From: Paraescarpia echinospica
Taxonomy: Eukaryota; Annelida; Polychaeta; Sabellida; Siboglinidae
Reading direction: 5' to 3'
DNA length: 64,000 nt
Assembly: GCA_020002185.1 (NCBI GenBank)
Contig: CM034539.1
Span: 2,904,108-2,968,107, forward strand
In this document: in pieces, positions 10,422-22,500 of the stretch
Numbering within the stretch: position 1 is the stretch's first letter
How the letters are laid out: each line of letters opens with the position of its first letter
Translations under genes and position numbers: made by a program
Notes under the pieces: model-generated
Seen by the model: only the letters and a program-made list of their open reading frames with translations
The model's database searches: none
What the model was told of the DNA's origin: nothing

Positions 10422-13113
10422 CTATGTGTATCCCGCCCGTCTGAGGTATGTGTCGATTTTATTTTTAAACATATTCACGCTACTAGCACCCACACAATCA
10501 GCAGATAATCTGTTCCATTCATTTATAGTCCATTGTGAAAATGAAAACTTTCTTATATCTAATCTACTCTGCTCCTTTACTAATGTAACTTCATGTCCTC
10601 TAGTCCTTCTATCTTTCTTAATTGAAAAAAATATATTTCTATCAATATTTTCATAACCATTCAATATTGTAAACACTTCTATCTGATCTCCTCTCATTCT
10701 CCTGGTCTCTAGTGTTGTTAAACCGCATTTTTTAGGCGTATTTCGTAACTAAGATCCCTTAGTTTTTGTATCATTTTAGTTGCTCTCCTCTGTACTCTTT
10801 CTAGCATATCTATGTCCTTCCTGCGATATGGCCTCCACGCTTGAATACAATATTCTAAATGAGGCCTAACTATTGTTTTGTACAGCGGTATTATTAGCTC
10901 TTTTTCCTTATACGTTATGTTTCGCCTAATTAATCCAAGGATTTGATTTCCCTTTGAAGCTGCAATTCCGCACTGCTCTGAAACCTTCATATCAGCACTA
11001 ATGGTTAACCCTAAGTCCTTTTCTTTTACAGTAGTACTTAGTACAGTACCCCCCATTGTATATTCTACCTCTTCGTTCCCATGTCCTGTGTGGAGGCATT
11101 TACATTTCCCAAAATTGAACAGCATTTGCCACTTTTCAGACCATTTGATCAACCTGTCAAGATCATCTTGTAAATGCTGTCTATCTCCATCACTTTTAAT
11201 CCTTCTAAACACTTTTGTATCATTCGCAAATTTCAACACCTTGCTTGATATTTCATCATCCAAATCGTTGATATATATTAAGAATAATATAGGTCCTAAT
11301 ACTGATCCCTGTGGTACCCCACTCAATACCTATTTCCAGTTTGTAGCCTCCCCATCAACTACTACACGTTGTCTTCTGTCAATCAGCCATTGTTCTATCC
11401 AGTTTGTTATACCATTTCCTATGCCATGGGCCTTTAGTTTCAGCAGTAATCTTTGATGTGGTACTTTGTCGAAAGCTTTTTGAAAATCTAAGTAGACGAT
11501 ATCTACTGGTGATCCCTCATCTACCCACTTAGTGATGTCTTCAAAAAAACATAACATATTTGTTAAGCATGACCTTGCTTTAAACAAACCATGTTGAGAT
11601 GGGTTGATCAAGTTTTGTTTAACAAGAAAATCCACCATGTGATCTTTAATTAATCTTTCTAATAATTTGCAAATCACTGATGTTAAACTCACTGGTCTAT
11701 AGTTCTCTGACTTGTTTCTCGAACCTTTTTTAAATAACGGTATAATGTTTGCCTCTTTCCATTCTAAAGGAACCACTCCCTCTTCTAATGACAAATTGAA
11801 AACTGTTGCAAGCGGTATGCTAATTTGTTCTACAATTTCCAATAATAGTTTGGGTGGAATACCATCCACTCCAGGTGATTTATTATCCTTCATAGCCCTT
11901 ATTTTCTTACCTACCATTTCCGGGGTTACAATTAATTGTCCTAAATAGTCTGAATCTGCCCCCTTGAACTTAGCCTCTGGTACTGGCAGTGAACTAATAT
12001 CTTCCCTGGTAAACACTGAACTAAAGTACTCATTCAGGTCTTCTGCCATTAAGAATCCCTCTGATATTATATTTCCAGCACTATCTTCTAGAGGACCGAC
12101 TTTATCTTGAACTTTCTGTTTGCTTCGAACATACGCATAAAAACTCTTGCTGTCATGTTTTATATTACTAGCTAATTGTTGTTCATAGCTTCTCTTTGAA
12201 TTTCTCATTTCAGCTGTAGCTTGGTTAAGTGCTTCTTTATAACTGTTGTAGTCTTCATCATTTCCAGTACATCTATATGACTTCCACATCATTTGTTTAT
12301 ACTTAATTTTTCTAATGGCTTCTTTCGATAAGTGTTTCTTTTTGGACCGTTTTCCTTGTTTTTTGAAGGGTACAAATTTATCGACTATGCACTTAATTTC
12401 ACTCTTTAATACATTCCAGCATTCTGTTGCCGTCTTATTTTTCAGTGTGTTATTCCAGTCTATCTTTGCTAAATATTTCCTCATGTCCTTATACCTTCCT
12501 TTGTGGAAATTTCTCCTATACTGCTTTTTACTATTCCTTTCTGATTTTACTTTGATGGTAAAATGTATCTGGTTGTGATCGCTACTCCCCAGTGGCTCAC
12601 GTATCTTGACATTGTCAACTAATTCCTTCTGTGAGGACAAAACTATGTCTAACACATTCTCACCCCTGGTTGGTTCTAGCACATGTTGAGAAAGGAAAGT
12701 ATCTTGAACTAACACTAAAAACTTGTGGTCCTCACTCCCCATACCCTGAAGAGATTTCCATTGTATATGCCCGTGGTTAAAATCCCCCATAATAATACTT
12801 ACTTCCCTTATAGCGTTTTGTATTTTTTCATTCTCTTCAGTGCTTATGTTTGGACTTCGATAAACTAACCCAACTGTTAACGTTGAGTTACCTGTAACTA
12901 TGTTACACCAAACAGCTTCTTCGAAATCTGCTTCTCTTTCTTATTTTATTTAATAAGCCTGGATAGATTCTTTAATATATAAAATAACTCCACCTCCCTT
13001 TCTTCCTATTCTATCTTTTCTAAACATTACATATCCTGTCAATCCCAATTCGGCATCTGATATATCGGTGAAGGTCCAGGATTCGGATATACCTATTATA
13101 TGAGGGTCAAAAT
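10422..13113 (-). pseudogene. LINE B ORF2: endonuclease-reverse transcriptase, broken
   Basis: From 12790 down the frame is continuous through GDFNH, LDIVLS, GSSDH, SPGVDGIPP, YLDFQKAFDKVPH and SGVPQGSVLGP, apart from a nonsense TAG at about 11331 (TCG in A). The catalytic FADD is FAND here (codon at 11222-11224), so the polymerase site would be inactive even if readable. Upstream, a stop near 12950 separates the endonuclease N-terminus. B shares with A the indel before the stop at 10718-10720, which copy C lacks; the last piece is 10422-10697. Confidence 0.9.
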
Positions 13114-13244
13114 CTTCATGTATGTGTCTAGCGGTGTAACGGCAAGTGTTATACGGGTGAACGTCGTAACACCTACACCAAACAGTCAGTTAAAGAAACA
13201 GTCAGAGAGAAAAAACAGGCCAATACGTAAGTTAATTCAACGAG

Positions 13245-13500
13245 GAGGATGTTCCGTTGCCTGAATTGTGGAGTCCATTCATATCCCTAGATGAAAACAA
13301 GACTGACCTGGCTCACGTTCTCATCCATTACACGATGGAGTCGATTTCAAGATAACAAAAGCAAAAAATCAACTGTTAGAGATGTTGTACATTTAAATAA
13401 GCAAGCAGACACGTGCCTCGTGTTACATGGATGTGATGCAGTGACAAGCACGTTCAAAGGACAGTGGTCGCGTACATGGATACATGCTCTTTTCTCTTCC
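13245..13500 (+). pseudogene. Fragment of the PIN/FEN-like family
   Basis: Near 13254-13340 one frame gives LPELW-PFISLDENKTDLAHVL, the pattern (L-P-x-x-W-x-x-F-I-x-L-x-E-N-K-x-D-L-A) seen in this family. After a frameshift, the ORF at 13291 gives KKSTVRDVVHLNKQADTCLVLHGCDAV, matching the conserved E-A-D-T-R-L-x-L-H block with E replaced by Q. It is a different subfamily from the copies at 16-18 kb and 56.5 kb. No inverted repeats around it were recognised. Confidence 0.55.
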
Positions 13501-13560
13501 TGCTTCTCTTTAGTTGCGACAAGCAAGAATTTAATGTTTGGATGGTGAGTGGTGCAGCTC

Positions 13561-15469
13561 AGTAAAAGGAAAAGTTACTTGTTTGTTAGATTACCGCCAA
13601 ATATTTACAACAAGCAACGGACAGCATTATTGTGTTCCACGCATTAAACTGATTGGTGGCGACTCCACACCATGACTGGGCGGATTCAATAAGACGACCT
13701 ATTGGGTTGTGCTTGGTAATGTTATAAGAGATGGCACTACATTGAACACATATAAGTGTTCATCTGCTGGTGGTGTGGTGACCCATATATGTTTGGAGGT
13801 GAACGCCTATTGTGAACGCGTTATGTTATAACCATTAATGTTAGTAAAACCAATATCATACAGGTGGCAGGTTGTAACGCACTCCATATACGTCCTAAAA
13901 TACGATATTTAAAATGGTTATATGTTGCTCCAATGTGGCAATTTGTAAGACCAAAATGGCCCATGTTGGACCAAAAATAAAATCACATTGGCGGCTAAAA
14001 CCTCATTTCGTAATCAGTGACCTGTGTATAGAAATGTTAAACAGGTTGGCGTTGTTGTTGACCAAGGTTGTTGACCACGTTTGTGTCAAATTTTATTTAA
14101 AGTGGAAAAAATAACCCGTAGTGCATAAACATCACATATAAACGTTAACCTACAGGTAGTGTTGTGGGTACCTCGCGTCTACGTGGAGGTGTTGATTAAG
14201 CCAAATATGATATGTTTGAAAGGGGCCCTAAGAGCTGGAGATTACCAACAAAAGGAGCATTGGAGTTACATTTAGCTCGCTCATATTTCCAGGCGAAAGT
14301 ACGGCAAATGGCAGATGCAGCAATGCGAATAGCCGTACCATCGGGTTAGCGTAATAACATAACTATCGGTATAGCGGAAGTTTGTTCAAAATTGTCTACA
14401 ATTTCAGATGCCGTCATTAATATTGTAACATACGGATACAGGTCAAACCACAAGTCTATCTTATGCAGTTGGACAACCTAAAGGCTGGCCTGTAAGCTGG
14501 GGGTGGTGCGACGGTTTCATACGCACCCTACCCCCGCTGAGACAATTTTTTTCTTCCAAAATCGTAACCATTGAAACACGTGGCCAAAGTTATGGAATAC
14601 TTGACAATTTTATAACAACCATCACGCCATGAAATATAAGGCATCAATAGTTATTTAATCACATTTTATTTATTTGGTTAAATAACCTACTGTGTAACCA
14701 ATGACCTATGTGTAGAATCAGTACCTGATTGGCGACTTGTAACATAAATTATAGGCCTCGTGTGGGAAAAACAGCTTTCTGAAAAAATTGTTGGTCAAAT
14801 TTGACGTTAAGAAAAAAATATTCATAGTTAACCACAAAATGTCCAAATCACGTCTTGCACACGCCATTTATTATAACCAATGATTTGTGTGAACAAAACC
14901 AAAAATAGCTCGACAGTTGTAACTCACTGGTTACATACTGAAAAATAATGGTTTATATAGATCCTTAACGTCATTTTAGGACAATTTTGCATTTTTCTGG
15001 AGAAAAATAACCGATATCTTGCCAAAAATCCCAAATCTGACAGGACCGGAGAAAACTCCGTTTGTGTAATATGTGGCCTATATAGAGAAAGTTTAAGCAG
15101 ATTTGAAAATATGTAACATTGAAATTATGTTTTATGGAAACATAATACGGATTTGATCAAATTTATGTGAAAATTAACATAAAAACTAATTTTCTGACCT
15201 AAAAATCAAAAAACAGAAAGTCCAATAACAATACTATAATCAGTAACTTATATAGAGAACATCTCAAATGGTTGGCTGCTTGTTACGAAATGCCTACGAA
15301 AGTCACAATTCATCGCATTGGCAGCCTGCCTAGTTGTGAATAAGTTGTAGTAGTCAGGGATGTTAGGGATTCTTTGGTTCAGATTCTTCCAAAAGCACAA
15401 AATTTGGCCCAGATGCCGTCTATACCATACTATTTCGATTTCTGACGGGCGCCAAACTGAGCGCCCGCC
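13561..15469. other. No gene recognised; AT-rich, diffuse repeats
   Basis: Phrases of the type ATAACCAATGA(C/T)(C/T)T(G/A)TGTG(T/A) recur near 14010, 14700 and 14875, suggesting old tandem duplication. No protein motif was found on either strand. Confidence 0.45.
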
Positions 15470-15660
15470 GGGGCCGCCATATTGGCGAAATCCAATATGG
15501 CCGCCACCCGGGTTAGAGGTCAATCATAGTTAAACAAAACAAAAGGGCTAGAATCATGAATAATACCACTTTTTTGGGGTTTGTGGCATCGGAGAATCCG
15601 ATTCTTATCTTATTTCGACGATTTGAGGTCATGGTCACCCCATATTGGGGTCAACGGTCA
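15470..15660 (+). repeat. Left inverted repeat with internal palindrome
   Basis: Left copy of the pair described for 15470-18672. It starts with a near-perfect palindrome, GGCCGCCATATTGG then CGAAAT then CCAATATGGCCGCC. The GCCGCCATATTG core resembles a YY1-type site; that is only a resemblance. Confidence 0.7.
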
Positions 15661-16080
15661 AAGATCAGCAGTTACTACTAAAAAAATTGAACCAAGATTA
15701 TTCAGGTACAATTGTTATTAAAATACTTCGGAGATGACATCTGCTGACAAACTGTTATAACTATGCCGCTACGCCGCTATGTTCATTTAAATGTTCAAAA
15801 TACAATACAAGGACCGCTTTAGTAACAATATACCAATGATTATCAATGATTACTATTATTACCTATACCTTCCGGCTTGCGCTCTATGATGCCAGCAATA
15901 AGTACTACTGATCATCACCTTCGCATTTGCCGAGAGCCGTGCATCGAGCACCGGCGCGGTTGCATTTGCACCTTCCCGTGCATGCCTTGATGCAGCCGCA
16001 GTGCAAGAGCACATGCCACTGATGCGTCACTGGGAGTGGTCCATAGTTGCCATGTACTGGTGCCATCTTTGTGCCAGAAG

Positions 16081-18062
16081 TCAGGAATTTCCTACTGGAC
16101 CGAGGTGGCCTAACTCCAGTAGAAACTTGCCTGTAGTATCGCTCGCTTCACATGCTGGAACAGCGCGGCTTGGGATGTTTTCCAGCGATCTCCTTCCAAT
16201 GGTGAAGAGGCGATGCCTGGCCTCGTTGACACCGGCTCCCGTTAGGCTGTGGAAGAGGGGTAGTGCCAAGGACTTTGACGGAGCGAGATCGGAGTAGATG
16301 GTATGGACTGGAATGTCACAATACTTTTTTTCCGCTATCAAAGCCAACCCAGAGCTCCGATAGGCCGAGGGTCTCGAAAACCGGACTGCAAAAACCACGA
16401 CATCGCGAACATAGGCTGTTATATGACCCTGCTCTGCAGCATGTGCCAGATGCAGGAGGATCCCGGTGTCCGCCTCGGAATGATTGCATGGCTGAAGTGT
16501 TGCGAGGTCACAACACCTGTTGGAGAGCACGGTCTCGAAGTGGGTATTCAGGAGGATCTTTCCGTCCATATCAGTCTTGGATATATGTGTGTTGATGAGT
16601 GAGAACAGCTAAATTTTTTCTCCTCATTTTGTAAGAAGCCGCTGTTCCATTCACGCTTCTGGATTGGAGTGCTGCCATCGCCGACTCTTGTTTGTGGGCC
16701 ATGCCTGCGTCGTTGTTACGTGAGAGCTTTGAGGTTATTTTCCTCGGGGTAATTACCCCATATGGCGTCGTTGGTTTGGGTACCACTCTTCATTTGAACT
16801 TCCAGAAATGGTACGATGTCGAGCGGCACGTACACGCTGAATGTCTTTGCTGTTGTGGGGCGCACCATGTGGATCACTGCCGCCATATCCAACACGACGA
16901 CCGTGGCTTGTTTGGCAGCAGCTGCGCTGCCAGTGGGTGCATTGAGGCATTGAAGAATGTCAGACTTCGTCCCAGATCGCAGCGACCCTCGATCCGCCAG
17001 GCCCGGTGGCTCTCTTTGATTTTCGAACCGAAAGAAGTCCGTCATGACGGCATCGGGACGCGACTAGAGTGAGAGGAAATGTTGCGTGACTAAGGTCATG
17101 TTCTGCCTCTGTACACCACTGTCCTTCCTGCCTTTTTTCTTGGGGTCAGGTCGGTTGGAGAAAGTTAGCATGTTGTTCCGCGTGATGGTATCATATACTG
17201 GTACTGAGGCGTTTTCCAGCCTTTCCATGACGTATGCTGCGTGAAGGGCTTAGCCAGCTTCACGGAATTTAGATAGAGAGGTAGCGATAGCCTGTTCCAT
17301 GACATTCTGTGTATTGAGTGCTACAAGCTCGCCATCCTCACCTCATCCTCGACCTTGGCATCTCGCACATCAAGTAGCGGTCTGACTACGCTGTCGCCGA
17401 GTCTGGGTGCAAAGACATCCGTTTGAGTGAGTTCGACTGGGTGCTGGATCACGTAAGAGTCTGGTAGCTGGGGAGTCGACGTGTTGGAGGGGTCAAGCTT
17501 GATGGGAGCCCGCTTCACTCCAGAGTTCTCGCGGTGAGAGATGGTTGGTCACGTTCAGGACATATCCATGGAACTCATCCAGTGAGATGTTGCCCTGAGC
17601 CGTGCTATCTATATTATCTATATCGTGGGTGGTGAAGACCTTAGACCGGCTATTGGTGGGTACCACCACCCTATCCGGAGCATGGCGAGCACACACCGCA
17701 CGCGCAACACCTCGCTTCACTTCCATGACACGATTGTACGATACCAAGCCATGATACAGGGGAAGGGTTTTTTTGCTCCTCATTGTGCAGCCGTCTTGAC
17801 TGCATGGTGCGTACCCTAACTAGTATTGTAGATGAGCAGTTGTAAGATGTTGCATGCGATCTTCTCCCTCGCATTCAATTTGGCGTCGCCACCGATCTTC
17901 TCACGTCCACGAAGAGTAGATTGGCCCCAGAGCACTACGTTGAAAAAACTCCTCCACTCCTCAGTGACTGGAGCCGTGAGGCAGTTAGGGGGAAGGAGCC
18001 GTCGAAAGGCTCCTGACTTTGTAGACAAAACCGTGTACTACTCTACAGTTAGGTTGACTTAG
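16081..18062 (-). pseudogene. PIN/FEN-like repeat-associated protein, most complete but broken
   Basis: Minus-strand blocks in order: KSGAFRRLLPP (about 18020); VSYNRVMEVKR (17740) and VFTTHDIDNIDSTAQGN (17640); PQLPDSYVIQHPV (17480); VVVLDMAAVIHMVRP and SVYVPLDIVPFLE (16910-16820), then AIWGNYPEENNLKALT (16760-16716); and DGKILLNTHFETVLSN plus LQPCNHSEADTGILLH (16570-16470). In related proteins WG is WD, so an acidic residue is lost. The DTD block is shortened to RDVV. HSLTG is joined to the downstream VNEARHRLFTIGRRSL block, implying loss of the region with GCD. At least five frames are used. Acidic clusters (D, D, E-x-D, D-x-D, G-C-D) in this order resemble FEN/XPG-type PIN nucleases; that reading is inference. 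Confidence in the family is fair, in the function low. Confidence 0.6.
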
Positions 18063-18489
18063 CGTCATTTGTCTACGAAAAACTACGGGATGAGCAATCT
18101 TACAAATGTCACAAGAGTTAAGTTTTGTACAAATGTTTGTAACTATGTTTTACGAAAACTGGTTAGTATACCATAGGAAATACTTGTTAGTAAAACGAAT
18201 CGGTTCCATCAGTGTGAGGGCGACGTCAATTTACGGAGTGCCCCAGCTCTATGATTGACGAGCTCTGTTGGCATTGAAGATTTAGCATTTAGGACTGGTG
18301 GCGACGATTTTCACACATCATTTTTCACACGTCACCGGAAAAGTAGGAAACGGAAAACAGGTTAGAATCAATACGTTTTCAAATGACATAAGTTACACCA
18401 CTATACAGCATGTGTTGTGAAAACTAGACACCCGAAAACAAAAGAATGGTTTCAAATATAATTATGACGATTACTGTAAGTCCAATAAC

Positions 18490-18672
18490 AATCGCTGATC
18501 CAAAATGACCTTTACCTGAAATAGTCGAAATAAGACCAGTATTGGATTCCCCCACCCCGAAAACCCCTAAAAAGTGGTATTATTAATTATTCTAGCCCTT
18601 TTGTTTTTTTTTAACAACGATTGACCTATAACCAGGGTGGCGGCCATATTGGATTTTGCCAAGTTATGCCTT
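18490..18672 (-). repeat. Right inverted repeat of the 15.5-18.7 kb element
   Basis: Reverse-complement partner of 15470-15660. The outer end reads GGTGGCGGCCATATTGGATTTTGCCA on the plus strand (six-base breaks ignored). Confidence 0.7.
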
Positions 18673-19639
18673 GACAATTCTGTTAATAAAAGTAATACAT
18701 ATGCATAACGTTACTATGGCGGCGTGACATCTCCTAAATTTTACATTTCCTAAGACACTTATGGCTTTAAACATGTGTCCGTGCGTTACTGTCATAACAA
18801 AAAACGCCAGAATTGAAATAAAATAGAAATGTACGATGGAATGTCCAAACAATGTGTGTTCGGCGATCATTTTGTATGGCCTGGCGGATCTTTTTGCTAG
18901 GCAACAGATTACACGATGAATATGTGGTTAATCGTGGAAGAAATCTCGCATGTCTGGTGGAGTCATTCAAGGTGGTCAGACAAGTTAAGTTGTCCTCGTG
19001 TGTGCTTGCATGTTCCTTGCTTACGGGATATTACCATATTTTTGCAAACTCCAAGATATTTATTATTTTACATATTTATCTACACCACCACACACACAAC
19101 CCATCAAAAACCACACCTAACCTTATCTGCATTCAACACATTTTCTGATTGCACTATAGCATTAATTTGCATATGTATTTCTTTAACTCGATAGGTGGCG
19201 GCTGGGTAGCTGTTTATTTTCCTTCCGTACGTGGAGACGACCAAACTATCACCCGCCTACATTTTATTTCGTACATTTCTTGAGCTTGGCAAACTTATGC
19301 GAACACCCCTTCTTCCTCCCCCAGTCTAACCTGTCCTGTTAGGTTTGCTACCCTGTCATAACATATTTGTAAGCCCTAGGTCATTAAGTGACGGACACGT
19401 GTTCCGATTAAGGTCTCGGTCCTCACCTGAAAACCTACCCTTTGCCCCCTCTCTTTAGTTCAATTATTGTTCACTGCAAAATACCATATCGCACTGTGTC
19501 TTCCGAATCCAACACAACAGAAATACCCTCTTTGTTCTTGTGAGAGTACTTCTGTTGTATTGTATTTGGAAGATGCAGTATGATATGATGCAGCACAATA
19601 CAGTACATACGTCGTATACTGTGTATACACAAAACCAAA
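18673..19639. other. No gene recognised
   Basis: Mixed composition; short ORFs only. A CA-rich stretch lies at 19085-19100. No domain recognised. Confidence 0.45.
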
Positions 19640-19985
19640 AAGGGTGGGCAGAAGAAGGATGACCTACCTAAGGAAAGCGGTTCGGTTGGAATACAACTTA
19701 ACAGGAAGACTGGCGAGAAGCCGGATGAGATGGGCAGGCTACATGGTAAGGACGGATGCAGGAAAACTTGCAGAGAGAGCAGAGGCGGAACAATACCAAG
19801 GAAGTAGGACAAGGGAAGGCCACAACTGATATGGTAAGGCGGTGGGAGGAGGGACATGAGATGAGCGGTTGAGGATGAAAGATGGGGAGAGAGGCTGCTG
19901 ACAGGAATTTATCTGTGGAAAGAACAGAGAGAATGGATCGACAGTCTTATAAATGACCTTCCCTCCTATACAGGGAACACAGAGG
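19640..19985 (+). pseudogene. LINE reverse transcriptase C-terminal remnant
   Basis: The ORF at 19644-19829 contains YLRKAVRLEYNLTGRL, SRMRWAGYMVRTDAGKLAER and AEQYQGSR, the typical end of LINE RTs (RMRW-GH-V-R-D-x-x-L, then a GRPxxRW block). The GRP block is frameshifted near 19800 (AGGACAAGGGAAGGCCACAACTGA), and WREQRE-like residues follow to about 19930. The upstream RT is absent. Clade not assignable. Confidence 0.65.
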
Positions 19986-20879
19986 AAAAACAGAAGTGCC
20001 CGTTAGACTGCCCATCAGCTACATTCAATGCAATACTTTGTTGTCGCTAGCAATATTTGCAACTTTAGAAGTTATGACATATTTCTGTTTACTTAAACCG
20101 AAGCTATATTTTCCTAATAGTTGATATCATGTTTTAATACTAAAATGAACATATTCAAAGTACACTGCTCGCCAAACGGGAAAGGTGTTTCGCAATTTGA
20201 TTGCTGCGCACAGGAAATGAACAAACTGTAAACAAACATTCGACATAAGTGTAAACAACCGCTATTGGCATTAAACAGCAAACACAGACATTGCTTTGTT
20301 TATACTCCTGACTAGAAACTGGGCCGGAATACAACTGATTCAGTGAACTTCCAGCTAACAATTACGACACATGGTTTATTCCTGGTAACGGAACAGACTA
20401 CTTCGCTTTATACTTCACTCTGTGTATCCAATCAGTATTACTTAGCTCCTCTTACATAGTATATGTTCAATAACATTCCTACGGGCATTGGCAGGTGGTG
20501 TCCACAGTTTGCACATTGGAAATACAACAATACAATTATACAGGTTGATATTGACTGTCAGTCACTGGCAATTTAAGTTGCTCACATGTCTGATGAAATA
20601 AATATCCGTCTCTATCAAGATAATAGATGAAATGCTAATTTTCCCAAAAAGGTCCTCAATCATATACATATATGTATGTACCTTATATACGTATGGCATA
20701 AGAGTTTTGATAATGGTCACTTAGCTTAATATATCACGGACAGTTTGTGCCCTAAATGATCTAGATAATGAAGTTCAAAAAAATTACGCGAAGACACCAA
20801 CACAAAGATGGAGCACAGAGCAACGACGATTTGACCGAAGGCTATCTTGACACTAGTTGCTTCGACAAGACTCGTGTGT
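19986..20879. other. No gene recognised
   Basis: No recognised repeat or coding region. Confidence 0.4.
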
Positions 20880-21150
20880 ATGAATGCAAGCGCGACTCGT
20901 GTGTCGTGTGCTCTTATGTGCATTATAAAGCTGTCACATACTGACTAAGGAGTGGCTTCGTGATTTGTTGACTACCCGACTATTGAGTCGTTAACCAACA
21001 ACGTTCCAAATTTCCTTTTTCGACGAGATAGAATTGGGAGAATGTCGTTTCGACTATTATATCAATAGGGACAAGCAAAGTCCCATAAATATATGTTATT
21101 TAGTAGGACTTTTTATATACATCGGTGCCATTTGTCGGCACTGAATTTAA
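20880..21150 (+). repeat. Repeat S1, left copy
   Basis: GACTAAGGAGTGG, GTGATTTGTTGACT, GTTCCAAA and ACATCGG(T/C)GCCATT match 31010-31280 in the same orientation. The adjoining R4 repeat is in opposite orientation in the two places, so an inversion break lies near 21150. Confidence 0.75.
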
Positions 21151-22500
21151 ACTTTTCGGTACATTTAATTGAAGGTAAACAAAGCAATATATCTAGTATT
21201 ATGCTTAGACTGTTGAAAAACCTCCACGACACAGTTCATTTTAATTTAAATATATTATAAAAATCAACAGTACCTTTGATGGATGTGGACTATTTAACAC
21301 GTGGCATGATCATGGACATGAAAACATAAAATGGCTGAAGCATACCTTAGAACTTAAAATGAAAGTCATCAACAAACAAACATGGCACAATGAAATTCAT
21401 GTAATATTAAAAAGTGTTCAATTTACAGAATATTTAAAAATAAAATAGCTTTCGAGAAGTATTTAATCTACTTCAGCTCAACTGACTGAATCAATTGATG
21501 TAAATGTCGTTGTGGAAATAACAAATTATCTATTTCTCTTGGTCGTTATCTCCCAGAAAATGCTCAGAGGCGGCGTAGCTTATGCAACAATGGAGACCAA
21601 GGTGATAAATATAATTATTTACTTGTGTGTCCGTCATTAGTAGAAGAAAGATCAAAATATATAAAGAAATACTTTAGAATCAGACCTAATGCTTTGAAAC
21701 ATAACTAGATGTGTAATATATATAGTGTGTAACAGTTGACATGTATTTTTAGGTTTATTAATGTAATCATGACAAAGTTTCTTCAACAAACAAATTTCCT
21801 GTCAACACTGTGAATTGCGTAGAAGAAACACTATTGCAAATAGTTAATTTACTAGTCACATAATTGCATATAAATTAGTTTAAATTTGGCAATACATGTA
21901 TAATACGAGGTTTACTTTATTTTACATTATTTTACATTATTTGGTTTACACTACTAATTATAAAATTACCGAAAATACTTAATACAGAAATGTCACTGAA
22001 TGGTGTATGCATTGTGTGTTGTTTATATGTTACCTACTGTACATACGATTTGTGCAATATCGATCAAGATGTTCGTAAGAATACAATATTTTCTATTAAA
22101 ATGTAGTGTAGAGATAAAAATCATCTCGTATTCCGCAAAGGGTCGTAGGGAAATAAAATGCATTGTCACTGTCGCGCTGTGAACTAGTCTAGCAATACAT
22201 ATTCTGCTGTCGAGAAATGTATATAGTTTATAAATACTTCACGCTGATGACATACTGTTCTACTTTTTTTAAAGTTGTCACGAAATCTTCATGGTATCTC
22301 TAGAATAGGACAAGGTGTTTGGACGGGGTGAGAAGAGTTGACAATCTATTGAAAGTCATTGTATATTGGTTTGTGTTACCAAGCCATTGTCTGTGTTCTA
22401 GGCGTCATCGGAGGCCCAGAACATCTGGAATAAATATGTCGCCTCTGATGGACACTGAAATATTTTTAATATCTCGAAGTAACCTTGTTTACCCGGGCTC
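21151..22500 (-). repeat. Repeat R4, inverted partial copy
   Basis: Reverse complement of about 29040-30350: GTACATTTAATTGAAGG, AAACAAAGCAATATATCTAGTAT and AACCTCCACG near 21160-21230 pair with 30260-30345; the GGCCCAGAACATCTGGAATAAATA motif near 22410 pairs with 29100. No coding potential. Confidence 0.8.

Larger units (their letters stand above)
10314..13113 (-). mobile_element. LINE copy B, same family as A, inverted
   Basis: It reads on the minus strand from about 13113 to a TTAACAAGATT-type tail at 10314-10345. It is 5'-truncated: homology to copy A begins at the residues EDFDPHIIGI (A position about 6298). The C-terminal 202-residue RT piece differs from that of A by about four residues. 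A and B are tail to tail with a 1.2-kb spacer, an inverted pair with arms of about 2.8 kb. Confidence 0.9.
15470..18672. mobile_element. Putative DNA transposon: inverted repeats around PIN-like gene
   Basis: About 180 bp at 15470-15660 recur as reverse complement at 18490-18672 at roughly 80 percent identity, including AAATCCAATATGGCCGCCACC, AACAAAAGGGCTAGAAT, AATAATACCACTTTTT and CTTATTTCGAC. Inside is a GC-richer block coding on the minus strand for a broken member of the PIN/FEN-like family. I could not define a target duplication. An alternative is that a common short repeat inserted twice by chance in opposite orientation. Confidence 0.5.

Noticed and set aside
11001..11456. Antisense ORFs over LINEs (e.g. 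11001-11456, 7894-8397, 12315-12578, 33895-34497, 35909-36433)
   Set aside because: Shadows of RT or endonuclease coding on the other strand.
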